A stretch of DNA of 64,000 nt from a virus, in IMG/VR virus record IMGVR_UViG_3300042387_001265, positions 16,234 through 80,233 of that record; one strand, written 5' to 3'. Every line of letters begins with the position of its first letter. Within the stretch, counting starts at the first letter, position 1. This document shows positions 44,296 through 52,949 of this stretch, piece after piece. The translations under genes and the position numbers were made by a program. The notes beneath the pieces were generated by a model that saw only the letters and a program-made list of their open reading frames with translations, ran no database searches and was not told the DNA's origin.

Positions 44296-44303
44296 TATAA
44301 ATA
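44296..44303 (+). promoter_or_regulatory. late promoter for gp3 (TATAAATA)
   Basis: An exact match to the T4 late consensus, four bases after the gp23 terminator. The expected start near 44309 coincides with the ATG of the next gene, leaving almost no leader. Confidence 0.8.
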
Positions 44304-44308
44304 AGCAT

Positions 44309-44848
44309 ATGACAGCACTTAATAGAACCCCAACAAATCCAAATTCAATTCAACCTAACAAGTTTACGTTGAACTTTAGTCGTGCGCCAAATTTACAATA
44401 TTTTTGTCAGACTATTTCTTTACCAGGTGTTTCAACATCAGAAATACCTATTAACAATCCATTCGTTGAATTATATGCACCAGGTGAAAAGACAATATAT
44501 GATGTATTAAATATTACTTTTATTGTTGATGCAGAAATGTTAAGTTGGTTAGAGATTCATGACTGGCTTCGTGCAATGACTTTCCCAACCGAATTTGAAG
44601 AGTATCAGTCTTTAGGTAAACTTTCTCAATTCACTAGCGCACAAGCATCAGCTACACCACAATATGCAGATGGTTCTGTAACAATTCTCTCAGCATCAAA
44701 TAAACCGTACTACCGTTTTAACTTCAAAGATTTATTTCCAATCTCACTTTCTGGTTTTATTTTATCTTCAACTGACTCTCCAGAATCAATTGTCACAGCA
44801 GACGCAACTTTCAGATTTACCTATTATAACGTAGAAAAATTATTTTAA
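44309..44848 (+). CDS. 3: tail completion protein gp3-like
   Basis: The product has 179 residues, close to T4 gp3 (176). A TTG at 44291 would extend it into the terminator, so the ATG at 44309 is preferred although it has no clear ribosome site. PTNPNSIQPNKFTLNFSRAPN, then YFCQTISLPGVSTSEIPINNPF (31-52) and VLNITFIVDAEMLSWLEIHDWLRAMTFP (69-96) follow the gp19-like tube fold pattern. The order gp23, gp3, uvsY, uvsW is that of cyanophage relatives. It should cap the tail tube. The gp3 name is based largely on position. Confidence 0.7.
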   Translation: MTALNRTPTNPNSIQPNKFTLNFSRAPNLQYFCQTISLPGVSTSEIPINNPFVELYAPGEKTIYDVLNITFIVDAEMLSWLEIHDWLRAMTFPTEFEEYQSLGKLSQFTSAQASATPQYADGSVTILSASNKPYYRFNFKDLFPISLSGFILSSTDSPESIVTADATFRFTYYNVEKLF

Positions 44849-44851
44849 ATG

Positions 44852-44860
44852 TGATATACT
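44852..44860 (+). promoter_or_regulatory. extended -10 promoter candidate for uvsY
   Basis: TGATATACT is an extended -10 element (TG-n-TATACT, hexamer at 44855-44860). The -35 region is poor. It lies in the only gap before uvsY, next to TAC-TCC / GGAG-GTA complementarity over the ribosome site CGGAGG. Confidence 0.5.
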
Positions 44861-44879
44861 CCTAATACGGAGGTAAACT

Positions 44880-45314
44880 ATGAGCAAACTTGATGATGTA
44901 TTACAGATGTGGGCAACTGATTCTATCATTGATAGAACTGAACCTGGTAAAGCACTGATTGACATTCCAAAACTTCATTCGAAGTATTTAAACATTCTTT
45001 CTTCACATAGATTGTTAGTCAAAGAAGCCGAATTTCAATATAACAAATGGCGTAAATTAAAGTGGGAATACTACACTGGCAAACTTGACGAAGAATTGTT
45101 GCATCATTATGGATGGCAACCATTTCCTTTTACACTCAAATCTGAAATCAATACATACTTAGAAGCAGACGAAGATATCAATAAGTATCTTGCTAGAAAA
45201 CTATTACATGAAGAAATTGTGGAAGTATGCCAAGCAATCATAAAAGAACTAAACAACCGAACATGGGAGCTTCGGTCATTCATTGACTGGGAAAAGTTTA
45301 TTCAAGGTGTTTGA
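44880..45314 (+). CDS. uvsY: recombination mediator UvsY
   Basis: The product has 144 residues (T4 137). LDDVLQMWATDSIIDRTEPGKALIDIPKLHSKYLN is typical of UvsY, as are the helices LLVKEAEFQYNKWRKLKWEYYTGKL (45-69) and the C-terminal NNRTWELRSFIDWEKFIQG. UvsY loads UvsX recombinase on gp32-coated single strands. A strong CGGAGG site precedes it. Its last 8 nt overlap uvsW. Confidence 0.9.
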   Translation: MSKLDDVLQMWATDSIIDRTEPGKALIDIPKLHSKYLNILSSHRLLVKEAEFQYNKWRKLKWEYYTGKLDEELLHHYGWQPFPFTLKSEINTYLEADEDINKYLARKLLHEEIVEVCQAIIKELNNRTWELRSFIDWEKFIQGV

Positions 45315-46788
45315 TTTAATTTTACGAAAACAGAACGAAGCGTTCATAAGAATTGATTGTGAGAAGAGTGTCGCTTACGAACTCTCTTCTTATTTTGAAT
45401 TTTTTGTTCCTGGTTATCAGTTCATGCCAACATACAAGAATAAATTGTGGGATGGAAAAGTTCGTCTTTTCGATTTGCGTTCACATACAATTTATTCTGG
45501 TCTGTTGCCGTACATTGAAAAGTTTTGCGCTGAAAGAGAATATAAGTATGAGATTGACTCAGCAATCACTGCAACTGAGAATTTCTCAGCATTAGAAGCT
45601 AAAGAGTTTATAGACAGTCTTGAACTGCACAAAACCATTATACAAGAAGGTGCAAGAGAATATCAAGTAAAAGCATTCATTTCTGCCGTTAGAAATAGAA
45701 GAATGTTGTTATTATCACCGACTGGTTCAGGTAAGTCCTTCATTTTGTATCTCATTCTGAGATATGTTCAGCATAAAAAACACAAAAAAGGTTTGTTGAT
45801 TGTTCCGACAACATCACTTGTTGAACAGATGTACTCCGATTTTGCATCTTACGGATACGATTCAGAGAAATATTGTCATCGTCAATATTCTGGTAAAGAC
45901 AAGAACACAGACAAGTTTCTTACAATCACCACATGGCAATCAATCTATAAAAATCCACCAGAATACTTTGAGCAGTTTGATTTTGTTTTTGGTGATGAAG
46001 CACACCAGTTCAAAGCAAAGTCTCTGACTACCATTATGTCTGGATTAAAGAATGCATCTTACAGAATTGGATGTACAGGAACAATTGATGGTACACAAAC
46101 ACACAAACTTGTTCTTGAGGGATTGTTTGGACCAGTTTATCAATCAACGACAACAGCTAAACTTATTGAAGATAAGATGTTAGCAGAATTTAAAATAAAA
46201 TGTTTGATATTAAAATATTCTGAAGAAGTTTGTAAACAGTCCAGAGCATGGGACTATCAGAGTGAAATAAACTACATAGTTAGTAACAAAGCACGAAATG
46301 AATTTATTCGTAATCTTACACTATCACTAGAGGGCAATTCTCTTGTGCTATTTAATTTGGTTGAAAAACATGGCAAACAACTTCACAAACTCATTGAAGA
46401 GAAAGCTAGTAATAGGCATGTTTTTTTTGTGTATGGTGGAACAGATGTTCAAGTCCGTGAACAAGTTCGTGCCATTACCGAAAAAGAAAATAACGCCATC
46501 ATCGTGGCTTCTTACGGCACTTTTTCTACCGGTATTAATATACGTAATCTTCATAACGTTATTTTTGCCTCACCGTCTAAGTCGAGAGTTAGAAATTTAC
46601 AATCAATTGGAAGAGGCTTGCGAATTGGAGACAACAAAAAAGAAGCGGTACTATTTGATATAGCAGATGATTTTCGCATAGGTAAACATGTTAATTTCAC
46701 ATTGAAACATTTTGCCGACCGTGTTAAAATATATGATGGAGAAAAGTTCAAATACAAATTCTACAACATAGAGGTCAAAAATGCATAA
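45307..46788 (+). CDS. uvsW: recombination DNA/RNA helicase UvsW
   Basis: The product has 493 residues from a GTG at 45307; a TTG at 45283 would add eight residues. The start is chosen by alignment with the N-terminus of T4 UvsW, where IRIDCEKSVAYEL and WDGKVRLFD match. Walker A is SPTGSGKS (137-144), DEAH lies at 230-233, and motif VI SIGRGLRIGD lies near the end. UvsW unwinds branched DNA and R-loops and drives the switch from origin to recombination-dependent replication. It overlaps UvsY and the next gene, so the three form one unit. Confidence 0.9.
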   Translation: MFDLILRKQNEAFIRIDCEKSVAYELSSYFEFFVPGYQFMPTYKNKLWDGKVRLFDLRSHTIYSGLLPYIEKFCAEREYKYEIDSAITATENFSALEAKEFIDSLELHKTIIQEGAREYQVKAFISAVRNRRMLLLSPTGSGKSFILYLILRYVQHKKHKKGLLIVPTTSLVEQMYSDFASYGYDSEKYCHRQYSGKDKNTDKFLTITTWQSIYKNPPEYFEQFDFVFGDEAHQFKAKSLTTIMSGLKNASYRIGCTGTIDGTQTHKLVLEGLFGPVYQSTTTAKLIEDKMLAEFKIKCLILKYSEEVCKQSRAWDYQSEINYIVSNKARNEFIRNLTLSLEGNSLVLFNLVEKHGKQLHKLIEEKASNRHVFFVYGGTDVQVREQVRAITEKENNAIIVASYGTFSTGINIRNLHNVIFASPSKSRVRNLQSIGRGLRIGDNKKEAVLFDIADDFRIGKHVNFTLKHFADRVKIYDGEKFKYKFYNIEVKNA

Positions 46789-47197
46789 CGTAAAACTAAT
46801 AAGAATGCAATCTGGTGAAGATATATTAGCTTCTATGTGTGAAGAAGAAAATTCCGATATGATTCAGTTGAATGAGCCCATGCGTTTAGTATTTCGAAGA
46901 ATGCCAACTGGACAAACTGTAATGATGATGATGCCCTGGTTACCGGTTGAACTTATCAAAGTTAATAGTGCAAATATATATTATACAGACATTGTTACGA
47001 TTGTTGAACCTAGAGAAGAAATGATTAGGTATTATGATAAAGTGATTGAGAAATTATCAAAAGATATGGAAGAATCTGATAAGAAAATAAATGAATTATT
47101 AGAAGACCATGACGATAGTGATGAAGAAAATGAAGAAGAAGTATACCAAGAAATTCTACAACACATAAATGAAATAAAAAATAAAAAGTTACATTAA
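46781..47197 (+). CDS. Sm-like small protein after uvsW
   Basis: The product has 138 residues and overlaps the uvsW end by 8 nt. The N-terminal half (VKLIRMQSGEDILASMCEEE, MRLVFRRMPTGQTVMMMMPWLPV) is a short beta-barrel pattern like the Sm-like proteins found after uvsW in cyanophage relatives. The C-terminal half is an acidic helix (EKLSKDMEESDKKINELLEDH) that may be a coiled coil. Sm-like folds often bind RNA; that function is inferred. Confidence 0.65.
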   Translation: MHNVKLIRMQSGEDILASMCEEENSDMIQLNEPMRLVFRRMPTGQTVMMMMPWLPVELIKVNSANIYYTDIVTIVEPREEMIRYYDKVIEKLSKDMEESDKKINELLEDHDDSDEENEEEVYQEILQHINEIKNKKLH

Positions 47198-47211
47198 AGG
47201 ATTAGTTTATT

Positions 47212-48729
47212 ATGTCAAAAGTGGTGACATTTGTTATACCAAGCAGTGCTGCACAAGCATATCAGGAACTCTCTAATAAGTATTCTGCTATTGAACCGCC
47301 AACATGGGCATTGTTACTTGCTAACGCTGTTCGTGTTGATGGATATAATCCTTGTATTTTAGATTTTGATGCTGAACCTACAAGTGTTGAACAAGCAGCA
47401 GAGAAAATTGCGGATACAAAAACTGATATAGCAGTCTTTGTTCTTTATGGACAAAATCCAAACTCAGGCACCACGATGATGATTGGTGCATCAAAACTAG
47501 CAAAGCAACTTAAAGCATCACATCCATCAATCAAAACAGTATTCATCGGCTCACATGCTTCTGCATTGCCATATGATGTTATTGGTTTACCTTATGTTGA
47601 TTTCGTATTCATCAATGAGGGTGTTTATGGTCTGCTAGATTTGCTGCAAACAAACTATGTTGATGAACTAGACAAAGTTCGTGGTCTGGTATATAAGAAA
47701 CATGGCTTTGCTGCGACGGGTGCTCCTGGTGAGATTGTTCAAACGAAAGATATGGACAGAGTTATGCCAGGTTATGCATGGGATTTGCTACCAAAAGATA
47801 ACAACTTATTAGACAAATACAGAGCGCATTATTGGCATTCATATTTCAAAGACGAAGGTCGTACACCATTTGCTGCAATCTCAACATCACTGGGTTGTTC
47901 ATTTGGTTGCAACTTCTGTATGATTAATATCGTCAATAGAACATCATATCAACAAGGCACAGTATCATCCGATACTCGTGGTATGCGTTTCTGGTCACCA
48001 GAATTAATGTTGAAAGAATTTGAATATCTATGGGAAAATGGTGTACGCACAGTTCGTTTGACTGATGAGATGTTTTTTCTAAACAAAAAATATTATGTTC
48101 CTATTCTGCAAGGTCTGGTTGACCGTGGAATGAAGTTTAATTTCTGGGCATATGCACGTGTAGATTCCGTTCGAAAAGACCAACTAGAATTGTTCAAAGA
48201 AGCTGGAGTAAATTGGCTTGCACTTGGTATCGAAGCAGGTAATCCACAAGTTCGTTTAGAAATTGATAAAGGTCGATTTAAGCAAGTTGATATTCGTGAA
48301 GTTGTACAAGACATTAAAGATGCTGGTATCAATGTGTTGGGCAATTACATGTTTGGTTTTCCAGAAGATACACAAGAGACAATGCAAGAAACTTTAGACC
48401 TTGCACTTGAGTTAAACTGTGAACATGCAAACTTCTATGCAGCAATGGCATTACCTGGTAGTCCACTTTATATGGAAGCAGTTAATAATAAATGGGAATT
48501 ACCACAGACGTTCGATGAGTTCGCATTTCTATCATATGACTGTAAACCACTCAGAACAAAAGCACTAACTGGTGCTGAAGTATTGAAGTTTCGTGATGAT
48601 GCTTGGCACAAATACTTTTCACATGGACCATTCTTGAATCTTGTTGAAAACAAATTTGGAATTGATTCACGTAAAAATATTGAAGAGATGTCCAAGATTA
48701 GATTGAAAAGGAAAATTCTAGGTGACTAA
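47212..48729 (+). CDS. B12-binding radical SAM enzyme
   Basis: The product has 505 residues. Residues 1-185 have a B12-binding-type alpha/beta domain (LGANAVRVDGY-like start, VLYGQNPNSGTTMMIGASKLAKQLK, VFIGSHASALP). The radical SAM cluster motif CSFGCNFC has Cys at 229, 233 and 236. The barrel contains LGIEAGNPQVR and NVLGNYMFGFPEDTQETMQETLDLA. Such enzymes often methylate or rearrange unreactive carbon atoms, as in natural-product and sugar synthesis. It opens an operon of sugar genes; the next gene overlaps by 8 nt. The substrate is unknown. The canonical DxHxxG of B12-binding domains is not visible. Confidence 0.82.
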   Translation: MSKVVTFVIPSSAAQAYQELSNKYSAIEPPTWALLLANAVRVDGYNPCILDFDAEPTSVEQAAEKIADTKTDIAVFVLYGQNPNSGTTMMIGASKLAKQLKASHPSIKTVFIGSHASALPYDVIGLPYVDFVFINEGVYGLLDLLQTNYVDELDKVRGLVYKKHGFAATGAPGEIVQTKDMDRVMPGYAWDLLPKDNNLLDKYRAHYWHSYFKDEGRTPFAAISTSLGCSFGCNFCMINIVNRTSYQQGTVSSDTRGMRFWSPELMLKEFEYLWENGVRTVRLTDEMFFLNKKYYVPILQGLVDRGMKFNFWAYARVDSVRKDQLELFKEAGVNWLALGIEAGNPQVRLEIDKGRFKQVDIREVVQDIKDAGINVLGNYMFGFPEDTQETMQETLDLALELNCEHANFYAAMALPGSPLYMEAVNNKWELPQTFDEFAFLSYDCKPLRTKALTGAEVLKFRDDAWHKYFSHGPFLNLVENKFGIDSRKNIEEMSKIRLKRKILGD

Positions 48730-49321
48730 ACAAGAACTTATCGCATTCGAAGATAAGATTGCTGATCATTTCAACAATGGCAGAATTCGTGCGCCAATTC
48801 ATCTGTACTATGGCAATGAGAATGAAATGATAAAAATCTTCAAAAACATTCGGTCAATAGATTGGGTGTTTTGTTCATGGCGTTCACATTATCAATGTCT
48901 GTTGAAAGGTGTGCCGCCAGATGTTTTAGAAAAAGATATTTTGGAAGGCAAGTCAATCTCACTTTGTTATCCACAATACAACATATACTCATCAGCAATT
49001 GTTGGTGGCAATATTCCTATTGCAGTAGGAACTGCGATGGCAATGAAACGTAAAAAGATTGACACGAAGGTGTATTGCTTTGTTGGTGACATGACATCAG
49101 AATCTGGCATCTTCATGGAAAACTTCAAGTATTCTATTCAACATGAACTGCCTATCAAATTTATTGTTGAAGATAATGGCAAATCTGTTTGTACTGATAC
49201 AAATAAAACTTGGGGTGTATCAGAATCATCATATAAGAATTGTGAACACGAATCCATTTATTATTATGAATATGAAACAAAATATCCACATGCTGGTGCG
49301 GGAATGAGGGTACAATTTTGA
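48722..49321 (+). CDS. TPP-dependent enzyme, alpha-type subunit
   Basis: The product has 199 residues, with a GTG start overlapping the previous gene by 8 nt. The TPP motif runs from GDMTSES at 122-128 to EDNG at 150-153, with the usual spacing of about 30 residues. SSAIVGGNIPIAVGTAMAMK (90-109) is typical of E1-alpha and transketolase families. The chain is much shorter than E1-alpha proteins (about 320) and contains only the core domain. Its partner is the next gene. Together they should transfer a two-carbon unit or decarboxylate a keto acid, perhaps building a branched sugar; inferred from operon. Confidence 0.8.
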   Translation: MTKQELIAFEDKIADHFNNGRIRAPIHLYYGNENEMIKIFKNIRSIDWVFCSWRSHYQCLLKGVPPDVLEKDILEGKSISLCYPQYNIYSSAIVGGNIPIAVGTAMAMKRKKIDTKVYCFVGDMTSESGIFMENFKYSIQHELPIKFIVEDNGKSVCTDTNKTWGVSESSYKNCEHESIYYYEYETKYPHAGAGMRVQF

Positions 49322-49848
49322 AATACTTTGACGAACTAAAACGTGCAATGAACATGCTTGCTGGTGATCCAAGAGTTATCTTTATGGGTCAAGCAGTAGA
49401 GTATGCTGGTACAGCAATGTCTAACACACTAAAAGATGTTCCTAAAGAACAATTATTAGAAATGCCTGTGTTTGAAGACACACAAATGGGCATGACATTG
49501 GGTTTAGCACTTGCTGGTTATATTCCTGTGAGCATTTATCCACGTTGGAATTTTCTAGTGTGTGCAACAAATCAGTTAGTCAATCACGTAGATAAAATTA
49601 CGATGATGTCCGATTACAAGCCAAGAATTATCATAAGAACTGGTATTGGTTCTGAAAGACCTTTACATCCACAACATCAACATGTCGGTGATTATACAGA
49701 TGCCTATAGACTTCTTTGCCCAAATACTGATATAATTAAGTTAGAAGAACCAAGACATGTCTACGATGCATACTGCACAGCATATCTGAGAAGAGATGGA
49801 AAATCTACCATATTGGTTGAGTATGGTGATTATTATAATGAAAAATGA
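49318..49848 (+). CDS. TPP-dependent enzyme, beta-type (Pyr domain) subunit
   Basis: The product has 176 residues, with a TTG start that shares four bases with the previous stop. VIFMGQAVEYAGTAMSNTL (20-38), then VFEDTQMGMTLGLALAGYIPVSIYPRWNF (51-79), including the Glu that activates TPP, match the pyrimidine-binding domain of E1-beta and transketolase. The separate C-terminal transketolase domain is missing, so the pair is a minimal split TPP enzyme. Four-nt overlap with the kinase gene shows operon structure. Confidence 0.8.
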   Translation: MKYFDELKRAMNMLAGDPRVIFMGQAVEYAGTAMSNTLKDVPKEQLLEMPVFEDTQMGMTLGLALAGYIPVSIYPRWNFLVCATNQLVNHVDKITMMSDYKPRIIIRTGIGSERPLHPQHQHVGDYTDAYRLLCPNTDIIKLEEPRHVYDAYCTAYLRRDGKSTILVEYGDYYNEK

Positions 49849-50828
49849 TCATATCTAAAACACCGTATCGTTTATCTTTATTTGGAGGTGGCACAGATTA
49901 TCCAGCATGGTATGAAAAACATCCATCTAGAGTAATCTCTGCTGCAATGGCTCATTATTGCTATATAAGTTTAAAGAAGTTACCGCCTTATTTTGAACAT
50001 GCTAATCGGATTATCTATTCAAAGATAGAAACTGTTGATGACATATCTGAGATAGAACATCCTTCAGTAAGGGAGTGTTTAAAGTATTATGATATATCTA
50101 ATGGTATTTCTATTAGCCACGACGGCGACCTTCCTGCTCGTTCTGGCATTGGATCATCTTCTGCATTTACTGTTGGACTGGTAAATGCCATCACAACTTA
50201 TCTAGGCAAATCAAATCATGCATATGACCTTGCTAGAGCAGCAATAGATATTGAACAGAATCGAATTGGTGAATCTGTCGGTGTACAAGATCAGATTGCA
50301 GCCGCTTATGGTGGTTTAAATGTTATTGAACTTTCAAAAGACAAAATAAAAGTTTTATCTTTAGATGTATCTTTTGAATACGAAAACAATTTAGAAAAGC
50401 ATATTATGTTAGGCTTTTCTGGTATTGATAGATTTTCTGATGTTCATGCTAAACAACAAGTTGAAAATATTAAATCAGGCAAATCGGAAAAATATTTGGA
50501 TGCTATATCCAGAGTATCAAATTGTGCATATGATTTAATGATTGATGAACAACCGATGAAAGAGTTAGGCGACCTTCTTGTTGAACAGTGGTACTACAAA
50601 AGAGAACTAACAAATGATGTAACGAGTGAGTATATAGATACAATATATAACAAAGCAATAAAAGCTGGTGCATATGGTGGTAAATTGATGGGTGCTGGTG
50701 GTGGTGGTTTCTTTATGTTTCTTGCTCCGCCTGATGCACATGAAAAAATTAAACTAGCAATACCTGAAATCAACGTGTGGGTGCCATTTAAATTTGACTA
50801 TAGTGGCAGCACAATTATCATGGAGTGA
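49845..50828 (+). CDS. GHMP kinase, heptose 7-phosphate kinase-like
   Basis: The product has 327 residues. ISKTPYRLSLFGGGTDYPAWY (3-23) is typical of D-glycero-D-manno-heptose 7-phosphate kinases (HddA type). The ATP loop PARSGIGSSSAFTVG lies at 97-111, and the C-terminal motif KLMGAGGGGFFMF near 291-303. With the cytidylyltransferase at 53482 it suggests activation of a heptose or similar sugar as in LPS and S-layer heptose pathways. The sugar itself is inferred. Confidence 0.82.
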   Translation: MIISKTPYRLSLFGGGTDYPAWYEKHPSRVISAAMAHYCYISLKKLPPYFEHANRIIYSKIETVDDISEIEHPSVRECLKYYDISNGISISHDGDLPARSGIGSSSAFTVGLVNAITTYLGKSNHAYDLARAAIDIEQNRIGESVGVQDQIAAAYGGLNVIELSKDKIKVLSLDVSFEYENNLEKHIMLGFSGIDRFSDVHAKQQVENIKSGKSEKYLDAISRVSNCAYDLMIDEQPMKELGDLLVEQWYYKRELTNDVTSEYIDTIYNKAIKAGAYGGKLMGAGGGGFFMFLAPPDAHEKIKLAIPEINVWVPFKFDYSGSTIIME

Positions 50829-50830
50829 CG

Positions 50831-52006
50831 ATGAAGTATCCTTTAATGTCTGATAATATTACAAGAGAAGATTTAGATTTGGTAATAGAACATCTCAAAA
50901 AAGATAATCCAAAACTTACGAATGGACCAGAGTGTCGTGCTTTTGAAGAAGCATGGTCTAAATGGTTGGGTGTAAAGTATTCAGTCTTTGTCAATTCCGG
51001 TGCTTCTGCAAATCTATTGTCAATGACAATGTTGAAGATTAAACATCCAGAAGGTGGTGAAGTGATTGTGCCGCCATTTACATGGGTATCTGATATCGCT
51101 TCTATTCTTCAATGCGGATTCACTCCAGTATTTGTTGACATCGACTTAGACACTCTTGGTATGAATGAGGATGGCATACTAAATGCTATCACAGATAAGA
51201 CACGTGCTGTCTTTATAACTTACGCTCAAGGCTTCGACTGCTTATCTGACAGAGTATTAGAAGTTCTTCGTCATCGTAACATTCCTTTGATTGAAGATGT
51301 GTGTGAATCGCATGGTGCAACACATAATCAAAAGCTTTTGGGTAGCTTTGGTTGGATGTCAAACTTCTCATTTTATTTTGCACACCACATGTCAACGATT
51401 GAAGGTGGTATGGTTTGTACAAATGATGAAGAAGTTTATCACACAGTTCGTATGCTCCGTTCACACGGTATGGTACGTGAATGCGGTAGTTCAAAGATGT
51501 CTGAAAAATATAAAGCAGAAAATCCAGAATTAAATCCAGATTTCATTTTCGCATATCCAGCATACAACATGCGTAACAATGAAATTGGCGGTATACTTGG
51601 TCAAAATCAGTTGAAATATCTGGATGAAAATGTTAAACTTAGAAATAAAAATCTATTTCACTTCTTATCAAAGCTAGACCAGAAAAAGTATAAGGTAGAT
51701 TTTAGATTGATAGGATGTAGTAACTATGCGTTTAACATAGTGCTACAGCATGACTATTGTACAGAATATTTTGTAAATCGTTTGATGGGTAAAATGCGTG
51801 ATGAAGGAATTGAGTTTCGTCGTGGCTCTGCTGGTGGTGGAAATCAATTGAGACAACCATATTTGAAAAATATTGTACCAGAAAATCATTATAGGAACTT
51901 TCCGAATACTGACCACATGCATTTTTATTCGTTCTACATTGGAAATTATCCAACACTAAAAGAATCAGCAATCAATGAAATCGTAAACATTTTAAATAGG
52001 GTATAA
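50831..52006 (+). CDS. DegT-fold sugar enzyme with His for the PLP Lys (ColD/RfbH-type dehydratase)
   Basis: The product has 391 residues from the ATG at 50831, preceded by GGAG; a GTG at 50825 would overlap the kinase by four bases. VNSGASANLLSMTML (55-69), VIVPPFTWVSDIASILQCGFTPVFVDID (78-105) and the LIEDVCESHGA segment (153-163) are typical of DegT/DnrJ/EryC1 sugar aminotransferases. The active-site phrase reads SFYFAHHMSTIEGG: His185 stands where aminotransferases have the PLP lysine. This replacement is the hallmark of ColD and RfbH 3-dehydratases, which remove the 3-hydroxyl in 3,6-dideoxyhexose synthesis. A dehydratase is therefore more likely than an aminotransferase. Confidence 0.82.
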   Translation: MKYPLMSDNITREDLDLVIEHLKKDNPKLTNGPECRAFEEAWSKWLGVKYSVFVNSGASANLLSMTMLKIKHPEGGEVIVPPFTWVSDIASILQCGFTPVFVDIDLDTLGMNEDGILNAITDKTRAVFITYAQGFDCLSDRVLEVLRHRNIPLIEDVCESHGATHNQKLLGSFGWMSNFSFYFAHHMSTIEGGMVCTNDEEVYHTVRMLRSHGMVRECGSSKMSEKYKAENPELNPDFIFAYPAYNMRNNEIGGILGQNQLKYLDENVKLRNKNLFHFLSKLDQKKYKVDFRLIGCSNYAFNIVLQHDYCTEYFVNRLMGKMRDEGIEFRRGSAGGGNQLRQPYLKNIVPENHYRNFPNTDHMHFYSFYIGNYPTLKESAINEIVNILNRV

Positions 52007-52007
52007 T

Positions 52008-52949
52008 ATGGGACAGTGGCGAGTATTAGTAACTGGTGGAGCTGGTTACATTGGTTGTATTCTAGTAGAATACTTATTGCAAATAGGATGTAAAGTTACT
52101 GTATTGGATAACTTTATGTTTCGTCAAAGTGGATTGAATCATCTTTGTGAAAATAAAGACTTGACCATCGTGAATGGTGATATTCGTAATCCAGCACATA
52201 TGGCACAACTGCTGAAAGAAGCAGATATTATTATTCCTCTTGCTGCACTTGTTGGCGCACCATTGTGTAACAAAGATGTTGTTGGTGCAGACACAACAAA
52301 TAAAGATGCAATGTTCTGGATGCTAAAGAATGTATCAAATGAACAGCGCATCATTATGCCTACAACAAATTCTGCTTATGGTACCGGTGATGAAAATAAC
52401 TTCTGTACAGAAGATTCTCCACTACGTCCTATTTCAAAGTATGCGGTCGATAAAGTTGCAGTAGAAAAAGAATTAATGCAGCGTGAAAATTCAATCAGCT
52501 ATCGTCTTGCTACAGTATTCGGTATGTCACCGCGTATGCGTACAGATTTGTTGGTTAATGACTTGACATATCGTGCAGTGAATGATGGTTATACTATCAT
52601 CTTTGAGGGTCACTTCAAACGTAATTATGTCCATGTGCGTGATGTATGTGAAGCATTCTTACACGCAATTCATCAGTTTGAAAATATGCGTGGTAATATT
52701 TACAACGTAGGTCTTTCTTCAGCAAACGTTTCTAAATTAGAGTTGTGTGAAATTATTAAGAAACATATTCCAAGCTTTACAATCGTAGAAGGCGATATCA
52801 AGAAAGACCCTGACCAACGTAACTATATCGTTTCAAATGAAAAGTTAGAAGCAACTGGATGGATGCCATATCATACACTTGATGATGGTATTGTTGAACT
52901 TATTAAGGGATACACATACATCAAGAACAATATTCATGGTAATGTATAA
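52008..52949 (+). CDS. NAD-dependent sugar epimerase/dehydratase
   Basis: The product has 313 residues. The Rossmann motif VTGGAGYIG lies at 8-16, the catalytic SxxxYxxxK family residues at Tyr145 and Lys149 (YAVDK), and a TTNSAYG segment at 119-125. It is an extended short-chain dehydrogenase acting on a nucleotide sugar (epimerase, dehydratase or reductase). One base separates it from the preceding gene and one base overlaps gp55. It closes the first part of the sugar operon. Confidence 0.88.
   Translation: MGQWRVLVTGGAGYIGCILVEYLLQIGCKVTVLDNFMFRQSGLNHLCENKDLTIVNGDIRNPAHMAQLLKEADIIIPLAALVGAPLCNKDVVGADTTNKDAMFWMLKNVSNEQRIIMPTTNSAYGTGDENNFCTEDSPLRPISKYAVDKVAVEKELMQRENSISYRLATVFGMSPRMRTDLLVNDLTYRAVNDGYTIIFEGHFKRNYVHVRDVCEAFLHAIHQFENMRGNIYNVGLSSANVSKLELCEIIKKHIPSFTIVEGDIKKDPDQRNYIVSNEKLEATGWMPYHTLDDGIVELIKGYTYIKNNIHGNV

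Noticed and set aside
50831-52006. Annotation as a plain DegT aminotransferase
   Set aside because: The PLP lysine is replaced by His in the aligned active-site phrase, which fits ColD/RfbH-type dehydratases better.
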